Source: Desulfobulbaceae bacterium
GTDB taxonomy: Bacteria; Desulfobacterota; Desulfobulbia; Desulfobulbales; Desulfobulbaceae
Direction: 5' to 3'
Length of the DNA stretch: 62,793 bases
NCBI GenBank assembly: GCA_003508005.1
Contig: DNUE01000036.1
Span: 1-62,793 of the forward strand
Below are positions 1 through 9,515 of this stretch, one piece after another. The stretch's first letter is position 1. Each line of letters opens with the position of its first letter. A program made the position numbers and the translations under genes. The notes below the pieces were generated by a model that saw only the letters and a list, made by a program, of their open reading frames with translations, did not search any database and was not told where the DNA came from.

Positions 1-537
1 GCCCGAGGATACATCCAGCCATGGAAAGCCGCCGTTATCATTGCGCTGTTGAATTTTCTCTATTATGTTTTTTCAGGGACTCCCATGGGCATTACCACCG
101 CATATGCGAAGGCGGCCGCCTATCTTGAGCATTTCTTCCTGCCCGGACACGTTGCCGGCCTTGCCTATTTCCAGGAAAATTCAGTCGCCTTTCAGGAAGG
201 ATTGACCCTGATCAGCGGTGGTGCGGGACCACGATGGGACTATATCAGTCAAACTGAACTCGCCTTGATGTTCGGGGTGTTTGCAGGTGCGCTGTCCGCT
301 GCTCTGTACTATGGAGAATTTAAAATCTACAGTCTCCCCCCTCTGCGGCAGGCATTGGCAGCCCTTGCCGGCGGCATACTGCTGGCCATAGGCGCCCGGA
401 TTGCCTCCGGATGCAACCTGAAATATATTCTCGGCGGATTGCCGCTGCTGACCTGGCAATCCATTTTTTTTGCAGCGGCCACGGCTGTCGGCGTCTGGAT
501 CGGTACGCAAGTTCTGACCCGTTATGTAATAAGGTGA
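1..537 (+). CDS. YeeE/YedE-family sulfur-compound permease, 3' part
   Basis: Open from the first base with no start, so the amino end lies outside the window; 178 residues remain. Hydrophobic segments recur, and near the end the motif SGCNLKYILGG matches the conserved Gly-Cys signature of YeeE/YedE (TsuA-type) proteins, which in characterised members move thiosulfate across the inner membrane through cysteine relays. The stop lies 3 bases before a TusA-like gene, a pairing common in sulfur metabolism, where the permease delivers reduced sulfur and TusA carries it as a persulfide. The function is a family inference; the substrate cannot be read from the sequence. Confidence 0.85.
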   Translation, partial: ARGYIQPWKAAVIIALLNFLYYVFSGTPMGITTAYAKAAAYLEHFFLPGHVAGLAYFQENSVAFQEGLTLISGGAGPRWDYISQTELALMFGVFAGALSAALYYGEFKIYSLPPLRQALAALAGGILLAIGARIASGCNLKYILGGLPLLTWQSIFFAAATAVGVWIGTQVLTRYVIR

Positions 538-540
538 ATT

Positions 541-786
541 ATGACTGATAAAAAAAAGATAGAGCTCGATATTCTCGGACAGGTCTGTCCCGCCTGTCTG
601 CTGGTGGTGCTGCGGGAGATGAACACCCACCGATTGCGGCTCAAAAACGGCGAGGCCCAACTGGTCATCAAGACCGACCATAGAGATACCACTCGCACTA
701 TTCCGGAGTCGGCCCGCAAGATGGGTTATGACGTAGAGGTTAGAAGCCTGGAAACCTGTTATGAAATCACCATCGGGAGCAAGTGA
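541..786 (+). CDS. TusA-like sulfur carrier protein with a CPAC motif
   Basis: 81 residues, the usual size of TusA/SirA/YedF proteins, which carry sulfane sulfur on a conserved cysteine. The motif LDILGQVCPACL is in the expected place near residues 9-20. The family motif is normally CPxP; here the second proline is replaced by Cys19, giving a CPAC pair that could form a disulfide or a different persulfide relay. It begins 3 bases after the YeeE/YedE stop, so the two are almost certainly co-transcribed. The family assignment is firm; the partner enzyme is unknown. Confidence 0.88.
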   Translation: MTDKKKIELDILGQVCPACLLVVLREMNTHRLRLKNGEAQLVIKTDHRDTTRTIPESARKMGYDVEVRSLETCYEITIGSK

Positions 787-841
787 GAAGGCCGGCGGCC
801 GCAAGAAGGCTGCCGGGAAGAAAGCTGAGACGGAGGTGTCC

Positions 842-2509
842 ATGGAGGTCTGGCGCCTCCAGGAGGAAAATGCAGGATTCGCTCGATACATCCGCGAGAA
901 AACCAACCAGCTTCTCCAGGTCATGGGGACCGAGCCCCTCAGGCCCGAAGAGTTCGAGGACCGCGAACTGCTGAATCTCGATCCCATCGGCATCATCGCC
1001 GGCTCTCTTGAACAGGTATTTGAATACCTGAATGAGACGATCACGAAGCTGAGCGAGGCCAGGGATGAGATGCAGGCCATCTTTGACGCCACCGGCGTCG
1101 GCATCTCCATCATTGACCAGGACTTTTCCATTGTGAAATACAATGAAAAGCAACGTGAACTCCTGGTTGACAAGCAGCTTGACAATGTCTGCGGCAGGTA
1201 CTGTTACGAGGTCTACTGCCTGAAAAATGGTCCTGGCCTCGATTGCCCGGCGGTGGACACCTTTGCCACCGGCCGGCCGGTGGTGGTCAATGAGGTTCGG
1301 AAAAAGGACAAATACTTTCAACTCGTCACCACACCCTTTTCCAGAAATACAAACGGCGAAGTGACCCGGGTCATCGAAGTTGCCCTTGATATCACCGCCA
1401 GGAAAAAGGCCGAAGAGGAAGAGCAGCGGCAGCGCGGTTATTATCTGGCCGAGAAATCGAAACTCGCCTCCGTCCTGCAGAGCCTTTCAGAGGGGTTGCT
1501 GGTTACGGATTCCAGGAACCGGATTATTTCCGCCAACGGTGCCGCCCTGCAGATTCTCGACCTGTCGCAACAACAGGTGCTGGAACTGAAAATTGATGAG
1601 CTTTTCGCCGATTGCCCGGCCGGGGCCAGAACCATATTTGACGTCGGAACCCCGCATGCCTGCCAGAACGTCGAAATCAGGTTCCGCAGCGCAACCAGGG
1701 AACTGCTGTTGTCGGTCAACTCCGTGCCCCTTGTTGATCCTGATGGCAACCCCATCGGCAGAGTCTTCACCTTCCGCGATATCACCGAGGAAAAACACCG
1801 GCAGGAAGTTTTTCATAGAACCGAGAAGCTGGCTGCGGTCGGGCAGCTTTCCGCCGGTATCGCCCATGAACTCAATACTCCTCTTGGAAGCATCCTCGGC
1901 TACGCGCGGCTTCTTCTGAAGGGGAGCAACCTTCAGCCCGACCAGCGCGAACGCCTTGGCATCATTGCTGAGCAGGCAAAGAAAAGCGGAGCGATCATTC
2001 GCGAACTGCTCGACTTCTCGAGGCTTTCGACCCCCTTGCCAAACCAGGCGATGCGCTGTGATCTGAACAAGGTGGTGGCCGAGGCGATCCGGGTGTTGCA
2101 GACCGAACTGGACAAGCGCTTCATCAATGTCAAGCTGGAGCTTTCCAAGATTCCTGAGGTGGAGGCCGATCCGAAAAGGTTGGAGCAGGTATTTGTCAAC
2201 ATGCTGCTCAACAGCGCCCAGGCCATCGGCAGCAATGGCGAAATCAGCATTTCCTCCCATTGTTCCGGCCATGAGGTAAGGGTCAGTGTCAGCGACAGCG
2301 GGCCCGGCATTTCGCCAGAAAACCTGTCGCGCATATTCGACCCGTTTTTTACCACCAAACCGGTGGGCACGGGTACCGGGCTTGGCCTGTCCATCTGCGC
2401 CGGCATCATCAAGGACTATGGCGGCGCCATCGATGTACGCAGCACGCCTGAAGAGGGGACCTCATTTACCATCATTCTGCCTCTGCCGGGAAAAGCGCAT
2501 GGACAATAA
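842..2509 (+). CDS. PAS-PAS sensor histidine kinase
   Basis: About 555 residues, with no transmembrane segment visible. A first PAS domain (about 77-186) contains a four-cysteine stretch (CGRYC...C...C) that could bind metal or sense redox state, followed by a second PAS (about 207-316). HisKA carries AGIAHELNTPLG with the phospho-accepting His near residue 342, and HATPase has the N box (NMLLNSAQA), DSGPGIS and GTGLGLS. The start at 842 is preferred because GGAGG sits 5 bases upstream; the in-frame ATG at 761 would overlap tusA and lacks a ribosome site. It overlaps the downstream regulator by 11 bases, so the two form a cognate pair, presumably sensing sulfur or redox status. Confidence 0.88.
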   Translation: MEVWRLQEENAGFARYIREKTNQLLQVMGTEPLRPEEFEDRELLNLDPIGIIAGSLEQVFEYLNETITKLSEARDEMQAIFDATGVGISIIDQDFSIVKYNEKQRELLVDKQLDNVCGRYCYEVYCLKNGPGLDCPAVDTFATGRPVVVNEVRKKDKYFQLVTTPFSRNTNGEVTRVIEVALDITARKKAEEEEQRQRGYYLAEKSKLASVLQSLSEGLLVTDSRNRIISANGAALQILDLSQQQVLELKIDELFADCPAGARTIFDVGTPHACQNVEIRFRSATRELLLSVNSVPLVDPDGNPIGRVFTFRDITEEKHRQEVFHRTEKLAAVGQLSAGIAHELNTPLGSILGYARLLLKGSNLQPDQRERLGIIAEQAKKSGAIIRELLDFSRLSTPLPNQAMRCDLNKVVAEAIRVLQTELDKRFINVKLELSKIPEVEADPKRLEQVFVNMLLNSAQAIGSNGEISISSHCSGHEVRVSVSDSGPGISPENLSRIFDPFFTTKPVGTGTGLGLSICAGIIKDYGGAIDVRSTPEEGTSFTIILPLPGKAHGQ

Positions 2510-3845
2510 TATGCAAATCCTTGTCGTTGATGACGATCTCCGCATGCGGGAACTGATCCGCGATACCCTCGCGGAGATGGAGCTGCGGCCGCAACTGTGC
2601 GGTGACAGTCGGGAGGCCCTTCGCCGGCTTGAAAGCGATTCGTTCGACCTGGTCATTACCGATCTGAAAATGCCCCATATCGATGGCATCGGGGTGCTTG
2701 AACGGGCCAAACTGCTCAATCCGGAAATTCTGGTCATCCTGGTCACCGGCTATGGCACCATTGAATCAGCCATCGAGGCCATCCAGAAAGACGCCTACGA
2801 TTATATCCAGAAGCCCTTCGAGCCCGATGATTTTCTGCTGGTTGTTCGCCGGGCAATCGGCCATATCAGGCTGCTCAGGGAAAACCAGCGGCTCAGGGAA
2901 GAGGTGGCCGGACTCGGGTTTGGGGAGCTTGTCGGCGACAGCAGATCCATGAAGGAGCTGCAGGCGATGATCGCCAGGATCGCGCCTTTGGACACCACTG
3001 TGCTCCTGCAGGGGGAGACCGGAACCGGCAAGGAATTGGTGGCCCGGCTTCTGCACCGGGGCAGTCAGCGCCGCCAGGGGACTTTTCTGCCGGTAAACTG
3101 TGGCGCCATCGCCGAGACGCTTCTCGAATCCGAATTGTTCGGGCATGAGGCCGGTGCCTTTACCGGCGCAGACCGCAGGAAACAGGGATTATTCGAGGCG
3201 GTGGCCGGCGGGACCCTGTTCCTGGACGAAATCAATGCGACCTCCCTCCAGTTCCAGGTGAAACTCCTCCGGGTTCTTCAGGAAGGGGAGATTATGCGGG
3301 TAGGCGCAACGACGCCGGTCAGGGTCGACGTCCGGATCATCGCCGCGGCCAATGCAAACCTGGAAAGAGAGGTGGAACAGGGTCGCTTCCGGCGGGACCT
3401 GCTCTACCGGCTGAACGTGATTACCGTTGATATCCCCCCGCTCAGGAAGCGCCAGACGGACATTCCTTTATTGGCCCATCATTTCTGCAACAAGTTCAGC
3501 CAGCGCTATCAGAAACCGATCAGAAGTATTGCCGGTGAGGTCCTGGAACGGCTGCTGCAGTATACTTGGCCCGGCAATGTCCGGGAACTGGAAAACGTCA
3601 TGGAACGGGCGGTGATCATGGCCGACAGCGACCGGATCAGAAGCGTTCATCTGCCGAACCGGTCCGTGCCCGCTTCCTTGCCCGACGATTTCGGCAACAG
3701 GCTGGTTTCCCTCGCGGACATGGAAAAAATGCTGATTGAGCGCACCCTCCAGGGACTCAACGGCCATAAAGGACGCACCGCGGAAATCCTCGGCATAAGC
3801 CCCACCTCCCTCTGGCGCAAGATGAATCGCTACCATCTTCGCTGA
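2499..3845 (+). CDS. NtrC-family sigma-54 activator (receiver-AAA-Fis)
   Basis: 448 residues in the classic order: receiver domain (about 5-115, acceptor Asp in VITDLKMP), AAA+ domain with Walker A GETGTGKE near 171, the sigma-54 contact loop GAFTGA near 218 and Walker B LFLDEI, then a Fis-type helix-turn-helix at the extreme end (GRTAEILGISPTSLW). It contacts sigma-54 polymerase and opens promoters after phosphorylation by the kinase encoded just upstream. Starts at 2499 or 2511 are both possible. The next gene has a sigma-54 promoter and tandem palindromes, the most likely target. Confidence 0.93.
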   Translation: MDNNMQILVVDDDLRMRELIRDTLAEMELRPQLCGDSREALRRLESDSFDLVITDLKMPHIDGIGVLERAKLLNPEILVILVTGYGTIESAIEAIQKDAYDYIQKPFEPDDFLLVVRRAIGHIRLLRENQRLREEVAGLGFGELVGDSRSMKELQAMIARIAPLDTTVLLQGETGTGKELVARLLHRGSQRRQGTFLPVNCGAIAETLLESELFGHEAGAFTGADRRKQGLFEAVAGGTLFLDEINATSLQFQVKLLRVLQEGEIMRVGATTPVRVDVRIIAAANANLEREVEQGRFRRDLLYRLNVITVDIPPLRKRQTDIPLLAHHFCNKFSQRYQKPIRSIAGEVLERLLQYTWPGNVRELENVMERAVIMADSDRIRSVHLPNRSVPASLPDDFGNRLVSLADMEKMLIERTLQGLNGHKGRTAEILGISPTSLWRKMNRYHLR

Positions 3846-3864
3846 TTCTTCTTTATCCCCTTTT

Positions 3865-3898
3865 TCTTTCATTTTGAACGATCTTTCATTATGAAAGA
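3865..3898 (+). promoter_or_regulatory. Tandem 17-bp palindromes, probable activator-binding sites
   Basis: The second unit is a perfect 8-1-8 palindrome (TCTTTCAT, T, ATGAAAGA, 3882-3898). The first (3865-3881) has the same left arm and a right arm with two changes (TTGAACGA). The units abut exactly, so their centres are 17 bp apart. They lie about 45 bp upstream of the -24 element, the usual place for NtrC-type enhancer sites, and no T-run follows that would suggest a terminator. Binding by the adjacent regulator is inferred. Confidence 0.65.
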
Positions 3899-3942
3899 CC
3901 ATACTTGTTTATTATCTATTTGATAATATTGTTTTTTTATTG

Positions 3943-3958
3943 TGGCATACTCCTTGCT
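3943..3958 (+). promoter_or_regulatory. Sigma-54 promoter of the rhodanese gene
   Basis: TGGCATACTCCTTGCT matches the -24/-12 consensus TGGCACGN4TTGCW in spacing and nearly every base; the invariant GG and GC are at the correct distance. Transcription would begin near 3969, about 40 bases before the start codon at 4008. The gene immediately upstream encodes a GAFTGA-containing activator. Confidence 0.85.
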
Positions 3959-4007
3959 TTCAAAGGGACGGAAGCCTTTGAAACCAACTTAATAGGAGAT
4001 CAAACCC

Positions 4008-4976
4008 ATGAAAATCAAATGTACTTTAATGGCAGCAATTTTTGCGCTGGGCACTGCCGCAGGGAGTGCGGGAGCCATTGACATTGTCGATGCCCAATGG
4101 CTGAAGAAAAATATCAACGACCCTAAAATTCACGTGGTGGAAGTCCCGACCAAGGGTGAGTCAATCTCTGGAGAGCATATCGCCGGCCATATGCATATCC
4201 CGAACACGGTGGTGGTTAACCGTTATCTCGACCTGGGCAATGTCTATGCGATCCCGCCGACCCTCTATCCCGCCAAGGATCAGTTCGAAAATCTCATGGC
4301 CCGTATCGGCGTCAGCAACGACGATACGATAGTTGCCTACGACGACAAGTACGGCATCTTCGCCAGCCGCCTGCTGGTAGTGATGGAACACTATGGCCAT
4401 GACACCAGTAAACTTAAGCTGCTCGACGGCGGGGTCGTTCACTGGAAAAAACTCGGTTATCCTCTGGTTGACAAGCATGCCGATATCAAACCCGCACGCT
4501 ACACGGTGGTCAAAATGAACCCGAACGTCATCACCTGGTCCGATGTCTATCGCGACACCGTGGCGGGGCAGAGCCCGAATATTCTTCTGCTCGACGTCAG
4601 GCCGGCCGCGGAATTCAATGCCGAGGAAATCCGTTCCATCCGCGGCGGCCATATCCCTGGAGCGATCAATGTGACCGGCACCTTGGCTAACGACAAGGAT
4701 GAGCATACCTTCAAATCGGTGGATGAAATTCGCAAAATATTTGCCGATGCAGGTGTAACCACGGATAAAACCATCTACCAATACTGCCACAGCGGGGACC
4801 GCACCGCCCATGCCTATATCGTCCTCAAAACCCTGCTCGGCTTCAAAGATATCAAAATTTATCCCGGCTCCTGGAGCGAATGGTCAACTATTCTTTCCCT
4901 GCCAGTCGAAGAAGAGGTCTGGTACGGGGAACGACTGGGAGAGAACGGAAAAAAAGTATCCATGGTCTCCAAGTAG
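4008..4976 (+). CDS. Exported two-domain rhodanese (thiosulfate sulfurtransferase)
   Basis: 322 residues with a Sec signal peptide (cleavage near residue 23, GSAGA), so periplasmic. Two rhodanese domains follow. The first (about 24-165) has Asp in place of the catalytic cysteine (VAYDDKYGIFASR), as is normal for the inactive half; the second carries the active loop CHSGDRT with Cys near residue 260. Such enzymes transfer sulfane sulfur from thiosulfate or polysulfide to an acceptor. AGGAG lies upstream of the ATG. Its sigma-54 promoter and adjacent kinase/regulator pair suggest induction by a sulfur compound, with the YeeE and TusA products possibly handling the sulfur after uptake. Confidence 0.92.
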   Translation: MKIKCTLMAAIFALGTAAGSAGAIDIVDAQWLKKNINDPKIHVVEVPTKGESISGEHIAGHMHIPNTVVVNRYLDLGNVYAIPPTLYPAKDQFENLMARIGVSNDDTIVAYDDKYGIFASRLLVVMEHYGHDTSKLKLLDGGVVHWKKLGYPLVDKHADIKPARYTVVKMNPNVITWSDVYRDTVAGQSPNILLLDVRPAAEFNAEEIRSIRGGHIPGAINVTGTLANDKDEHTFKSVDEIRKIFADAGVTTDKTIYQYCHSGDRTAHAYIVLKTLLGFKDIKIYPGSWSEWSTILSLPVEEEVWYGERLGENGKKVSMVSK

Positions 4977-5001
4977 GCGGTAAACCCTGGAACATAACAG
5001 A

Positions 5002-5040
5002 CGGGCAGGGGGTATGTTCATTGAACATACCCCCTGCCCG
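5002..5040. terminator. Perfect 19-bp inverted repeat after the rhodanese gene
   Basis: Two 19-base arms (left CGGGCAGGGGGTATGTTCA, right its exact complement) separated by one base, beginning 26 bases after the rhodanese stop. There is no T-run, so it is not a canonical intrinsic terminator. It could be a factor-assisted terminator, an mRNA-stabilising hairpin or a protein-binding palindrome between this gene and the small gene at 5080. Confidence 0.55.
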
Positions 5041-5079
5041 AAGTGATCCGTGCCCCTGATTCGATAGGAAAGTGAGCTT

Positions 5080-5322
5080 ATGCAAAACAAGAATATGAGT
5101 TTCCTGATGACCCTTGGTCTCATAATTTTTCCTGTCGCCGCGGCGATTGGTTCCCTGATGTTTATTGGTCTTTTCGCCGAGCTTGAAAAGAGGAAGAGTA
5201 AAACTCTGAATATGATGACCACTAGTTGGTATGAATCGGATAATCATTCACCGATGAAGGATGCAGAAATCTTCGTTGCGCATAAGTTGCAGAGGGATCA
5301 GTCTGAGGTCGGTCGTCAATAG
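5080..5322 (+). CDS. Small single-pass membrane protein, unknown
   Basis: 80 residues. A hydrophobic helix spans about residues 7-30, followed by a basic patch (EKRKSK) and a polar tail. The family is not recognised. A weak purine-rich ribosome site (GAAAGTGAG) precedes the ATG. It follows the rhodanese gene after the 39-base palindrome and could be the last gene of that unit, perhaps a small membrane partner. The short length and lack of a recognised family keep confidence moderate. Confidence 0.42.
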   Translation: MQNKNMSFLMTLGLIIFPVAAAIGSLMFIGLFAELEKRKSKTLNMMTTSWYESDNHSPMKDAEIFVAHKLQRDQSEVGRQ

Positions 5323-5356
5323 TGGACACCAAATTGATTATGCAGCTTGTTGCTGT

Positions 5357-5560
5357 TCAAAAACCGGCGCTCAAAGACAGCCGGGAAAAGATAACCAAGT
5401 TTTTTTTGCCGTCGATGCGATTTTGAGATTCCAGAGTTTGCCGCCGGTAGGGGTGACCAGGGAGGTAGAGACCCCAGCCGTCGAAAAGCTTGAGCGGTTT
5501 TTCCGTCGGCTTGACTGTTTTGACTTTGGTATCAATAAGCGGCGAAATCCGTCTGGGCAT
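5357..5560 (-). pseudogene. Decayed tyrosine-recombinase/integrase amino end (DUF4102 type)
   Basis: The start MPRRISPLIDTKVK with KPLKLFDGWGLYL, then (in another frame) LVTPTGGKLW, then (back in frame) RIDGKK, is the arm-DNA-binding beginning of P4-type integrases. An extra C after the GLYL codons shifts the frame, a second change restores it, and the gene stops after about 68 residues instead of about 400. GGAGGGAACGCCC precedes the ATG, so the translation start survived. It lies 182 bases from the 3' end of tRNA-Met, on the same strand, the usual arrangement for an island integrated into a tRNA gene; the remainder of the element is gone. Confidence 0.7.
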
Positions 5561-5682
5561 GGGCGTTCCCTCCAGTTTTGGGGGCCTCCATTTTGCTTTG
5601 GGGGCCTTTTACCCTCAAAAAGGCCCCCAAAATTTTCGGATTCCACTCTATCTTGCTGTACCCTGCTGGACAATAGAAAAAG

Positions 5683-5711
5683 AAAAAGGCCCGATATTTC
5701 GGGCCTTTTTT
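5683..5711 (-). terminator. Bidirectional intrinsic terminator
   Basis: A 12-bp stem (arms AAAAAGGCCCGA and TCGGGCCTTTTT, loop TATT) gives a T-run on either strand. It lies 31 bases downstream of tRNA-Met and should end that transcript. Confidence 0.85.
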
Positions 5712-5741
5712 GACTTTACCGGACTGCTCCGGATTATGTTA

Positions 5742-5818
5742 TGGTGGCGATGCAGGGACTTGAACCCCGGACACTGCGGATATGAGCCGCATGCTCTAAC
5801 CGGCTGAGCTACATCGCC
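5742..5818 (-). tRNA. tRNA-Met (anticodon CAU)
   Basis: 77 nt with encoded CCA. The acceptor stem GGCGATG pairs with CATCGCC; anticodon stem GCGG/CCGC encloses the loop CTCATAT (anticodon CAT); the T arm has GGTTCAAGTCC. The first pair is G-C, so it is an elongator rather than an initiator tRNA. A tRNA-Ile with modified CAU cannot be fully excluded. An integrase relic lies off its 3' end. Confidence 0.92.
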
Positions 5819-5946
5819 ATGGGGGTGCCTGTCGGCAGGCTTTGCTCAATATCAGGTTTTACGCAGGTTTGTCAACAGGAAAAGTAAGGGTCCGGCCGCT
5901 TGGGCGGCAGGACCCTCTTGTATTGAAAATCCTGTCGGTGCAGGTA

Positions 5947-7596
<1,650 letters not shown>

Positions 7597-7688
7597 ATCT
7601 CAATCTCCTTTTGCTTCAGTAGGGTATTTTCTTATTGCCTGAATCGCCGTGTCAGGGATGTCCCGTAAACCCCGTGGCGGAGGGCAGT

Positions 7689-7979
7689 TTACTTTTCAAC
7701 CACGCCCAGGATATCGTCCTCGCGCATGATGAGGAAATCCTCGCCGTCAATCTTGACTTCGGTTCCACCGTACTTGGAAAAGAGCACCCGATCGCCAGCC
7801 TTGATATCAATGGCTACGCGGTCACCCTTGCTGTTCACCTTACCGGGACCGACGGCAACGACCTGTCCCTCAGCGGGTTTTTCCTTAGCGGTGTCGGGGA
7901 TAATGATGCCGCCAGAGGTTTTCTGTTCCTCCTCCAATCTCTTGACCAGAACACGGTCATTCAATGGACGAATTTTCAT
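7689..7979 (-). CDS. groS: Co-chaperonin GroES (10 kDa)
   Basis: 96 residues beginning MKIRPLNDRVLVKRLEEEQ, with the mobile loop (KTSGGIIIPDTAKEKP) and the domed-core pattern of GroES. The start at 7979 is chosen because AGGAGG lies just upstream and it gives normal family length; a longer reading frame to 8111 adds 44 residues with no homology. It caps GroEL rings and is co-transcribed with groL from the promoter near 8113-8140. Confidence 0.98.
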   Translation of the reverse strand: MKIRPLNDRVLVKRLEEEQKTSGGIIIPDTAKEKPAEGQVVAVGPGKVNSKGDRVAIDIKAGDRVLFSKYGGTEVKIDGEDFLIMREDDILGVVEK

Positions 7980-8112
7980 CGACCTTCCTCCTGTTCCTAT
8001 ACTGAGTTGATTGATTGATTCGGCTTGAGCCGGAATGAATTTGTTTGTCCGGAACTGGCTCAAATCAGCTATTGCCAGACAAAACCACCTGGTTCGTTCA
8101 GGATGGGCCAAA

Positions 8113-8140
8113 CTATAACTATGGATTTTGAAAAATCAAG
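8113..8140 (-). promoter_or_regulatory. Sigma-70-type promoter of groES-groEL
   Basis: On the minus strand, -35 TTGATT (8135-8140) and -10 TATAGT (8113-8118) are separated by 16 bases, about 130 bases before groES. No CIRCE repeat (TTAGCACTC-N9-GAGTGCTAA) is visible between it and the gene, so HrcA control is not supported. Confidence 0.55.
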
Positions 8141-8173
8141 GCGGCGCCTGAAAAAAAATCAACACCGCCTTGA
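8138..8173 (-). terminator. Possible terminator after ilvE
   Basis: 8-bp arms (CAAGGCGG/CCGCCTTG) enclose a 20-base loop, with a short T-run following on the minus strand. It lies between the ilvE stop and the groES promoter and overlaps the -35 element. The large loop makes this tentative. Confidence 0.35.
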
Positions 8174-8211
8174 ATACACAATTCTGTGAAAAATCAAGAG
8201 GAAACTCCGGC

Positions 8212-9297
8212 TTACGCCACCCGGACCAGCCAGTTATGCCTGTCCTCCCGCTGCCCACGCTGCAGGGCTTGCAGTTCGTTGAGGAACAGGTTGGACAACT
8301 CGCCGGTTTTGCCGTCGTTGATGGAGATGATCCGGTCCTTGTAGCAGAGTTCGCCCACCGGGGAGATCACCGCCGCGGTGCCGGTGGCGAAGCTCTCCCT
8401 GAGAGTGCCGGCGGCATGAGCATCGTACACCTCGTCGATGCTGAGCCGCCTTTCCACCGCCTTGAATCCCCGGTCGCGGGCCAGCTGCAGCACCGACCCC
8501 CGGGTGACGCCGGGCAGGATGCTGCCGGTCAGCGGCGAGGTAATCAGTTCGTCGCCGATGACAAAGAAAATGTTGGAGGTGCCCACCTCCTCGACATATT
8601 TATGCTCGATGGCGTCAAGCCAGAGGATTTCGGCATACCCTTTCTTCTTGGCCTCGCTCTGGGCCTTGAGACTGGCCGCATAGTTGCCGCCGGTCTTGGC
8701 TTCACCGACGCCGCCGGGCGCTGCGCGGATGTAGGTGTCCTCCACATAGATTCTGACCGGTTTGAAACCGCCGGCATAGTAGGAGCCCACCGGACACATG
8801 ATGATATAGAAAATATATTCCTCGGCCGGGCGGAGGCCGATGGCCGGCTCGCTGGCAATCATGGTCGGCCGCAGGTACAGGGAAGCCCCTTCGGTGGCGG
8901 GCACCCAGTCCCGGTCCAGATAGACCAAGGCCTTCATCGCCTTCAGCACCCCGTCCTTGGAAAAGCGGGGCATGCACATCCGCAGGGCCGAATCGTTCAT
9001 GCGCTGGAGGTTCGCCTGAGGCCGGAACAGCAGGATTTCGTTGCTCTGACCCCGGTAGGCCTTGAGCCCTTCAAAGATCTCCTGGCCGTAGTGAAAGACC
9101 ATGGCCGCGGGATCAAGGGAAAAGTTCCGGTACGCGCAGATTTCAGCGTTGTGCCAGCCACGCTCACGGTTCCAGTGCATGACAAACATGTGGTCGGTGA
9201 AGTGCTGCCCGAAGCCGAGTTTGGTCGGATCCGGTTTTTGCTTGCGCTGATGTTCATCGGCCTTGGTGACGGTGATATCGAGTTCTTTGTTCCACAT
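8212..9297 (-). CDS. ilvE: Branched-chain amino acid aminotransferase
   Basis: 361 residues, a PLP fold-type IV enzyme of the larger BCAT class. The motif KTGGNYAASL holds the PLP-binding lysine (about residue 201), and the downstream ALDAIEHKYVEEVGTSNIFF-like region is typical. It interconverts leucine, isoleucine and valine with their 2-oxo acids using glutamate, the last step of branched-chain synthesis. The start has AGGA about 10 bases upstream. It stands alone, transcribed in the same direction as groES-groEL, with no other branched-chain genes nearby. Confidence 0.96.
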   Translation of the reverse strand: MWNKELDITVTKADEHQRKQKPDPTKLGFGQHFTDHMFVMHWNRERGWHNAEICAYRNFSLDPAAMVFHYGQEIFEGLKAYRGQSNEILLFRPQANLQRMNDSALRMCMPRFSKDGVLKAMKALVYLDRDWVPATEGASLYLRPTMIASEPAIGLRPAEEYIFYIIMCPVGSYYAGGFKPVRIYVEDTYIRAAPGGVGEAKTGGNYAASLKAQSEAKKKGYAEILWLDAIEHKYVEEVGTSNIFFVIGDELITSPLTGSILPGVTRGSVLQLARDRGFKAVERRLSIDEVYDAHAAGTLRESFATGTAAVISPVGELCYKDRIISINDGKTGELSNLFLNELQALQRGQREDRHNWLVRVA

Positions 9298-9515
9298 TTC
9301 TTTAATCCTGTGCGCTTACGGGTTTTCTTTTTCCGGTTATGGCAGTACAATGACCGGAGAATCAATATTGGCAGAATCGCCCAACTTGCGATTCTGACGC
9401 CGGCAGACTCTGCAACATTTTGCAATCACTGTGGCGGAAGATCAGTGTTTTCTCTTGGTGCGAGGTTGTCGTTATTCATTTTGCATCGGGCCGCCGGCCC
9501 AGTATATTCGCCAGG

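Noticed and set aside
181..1185. Long minus-strand frame across yeeE, tusA and the kinase start
   Set aside because: Antisense shadow in GC-rich coding DNA; no ribosome site or recognised domain, while three plus-strand genes here have clear families.
5316..5345. Insertion-sequence end near TAGTGGACACCAAATT
   Set aside because: No matching inverted partner or transposase fragment found, so not supported.
7689..8111. 140-residue groES with extra N-terminus
   Set aside because: Strong AGGAGG precedes the internal ATG at 7979 and the extra residues lack family similarity.
7980..8140. CIRCE/HrcA operator upstream of groES
   Set aside because: No TTAGCACTC-N9-GAGTGCTAA or near match was found.
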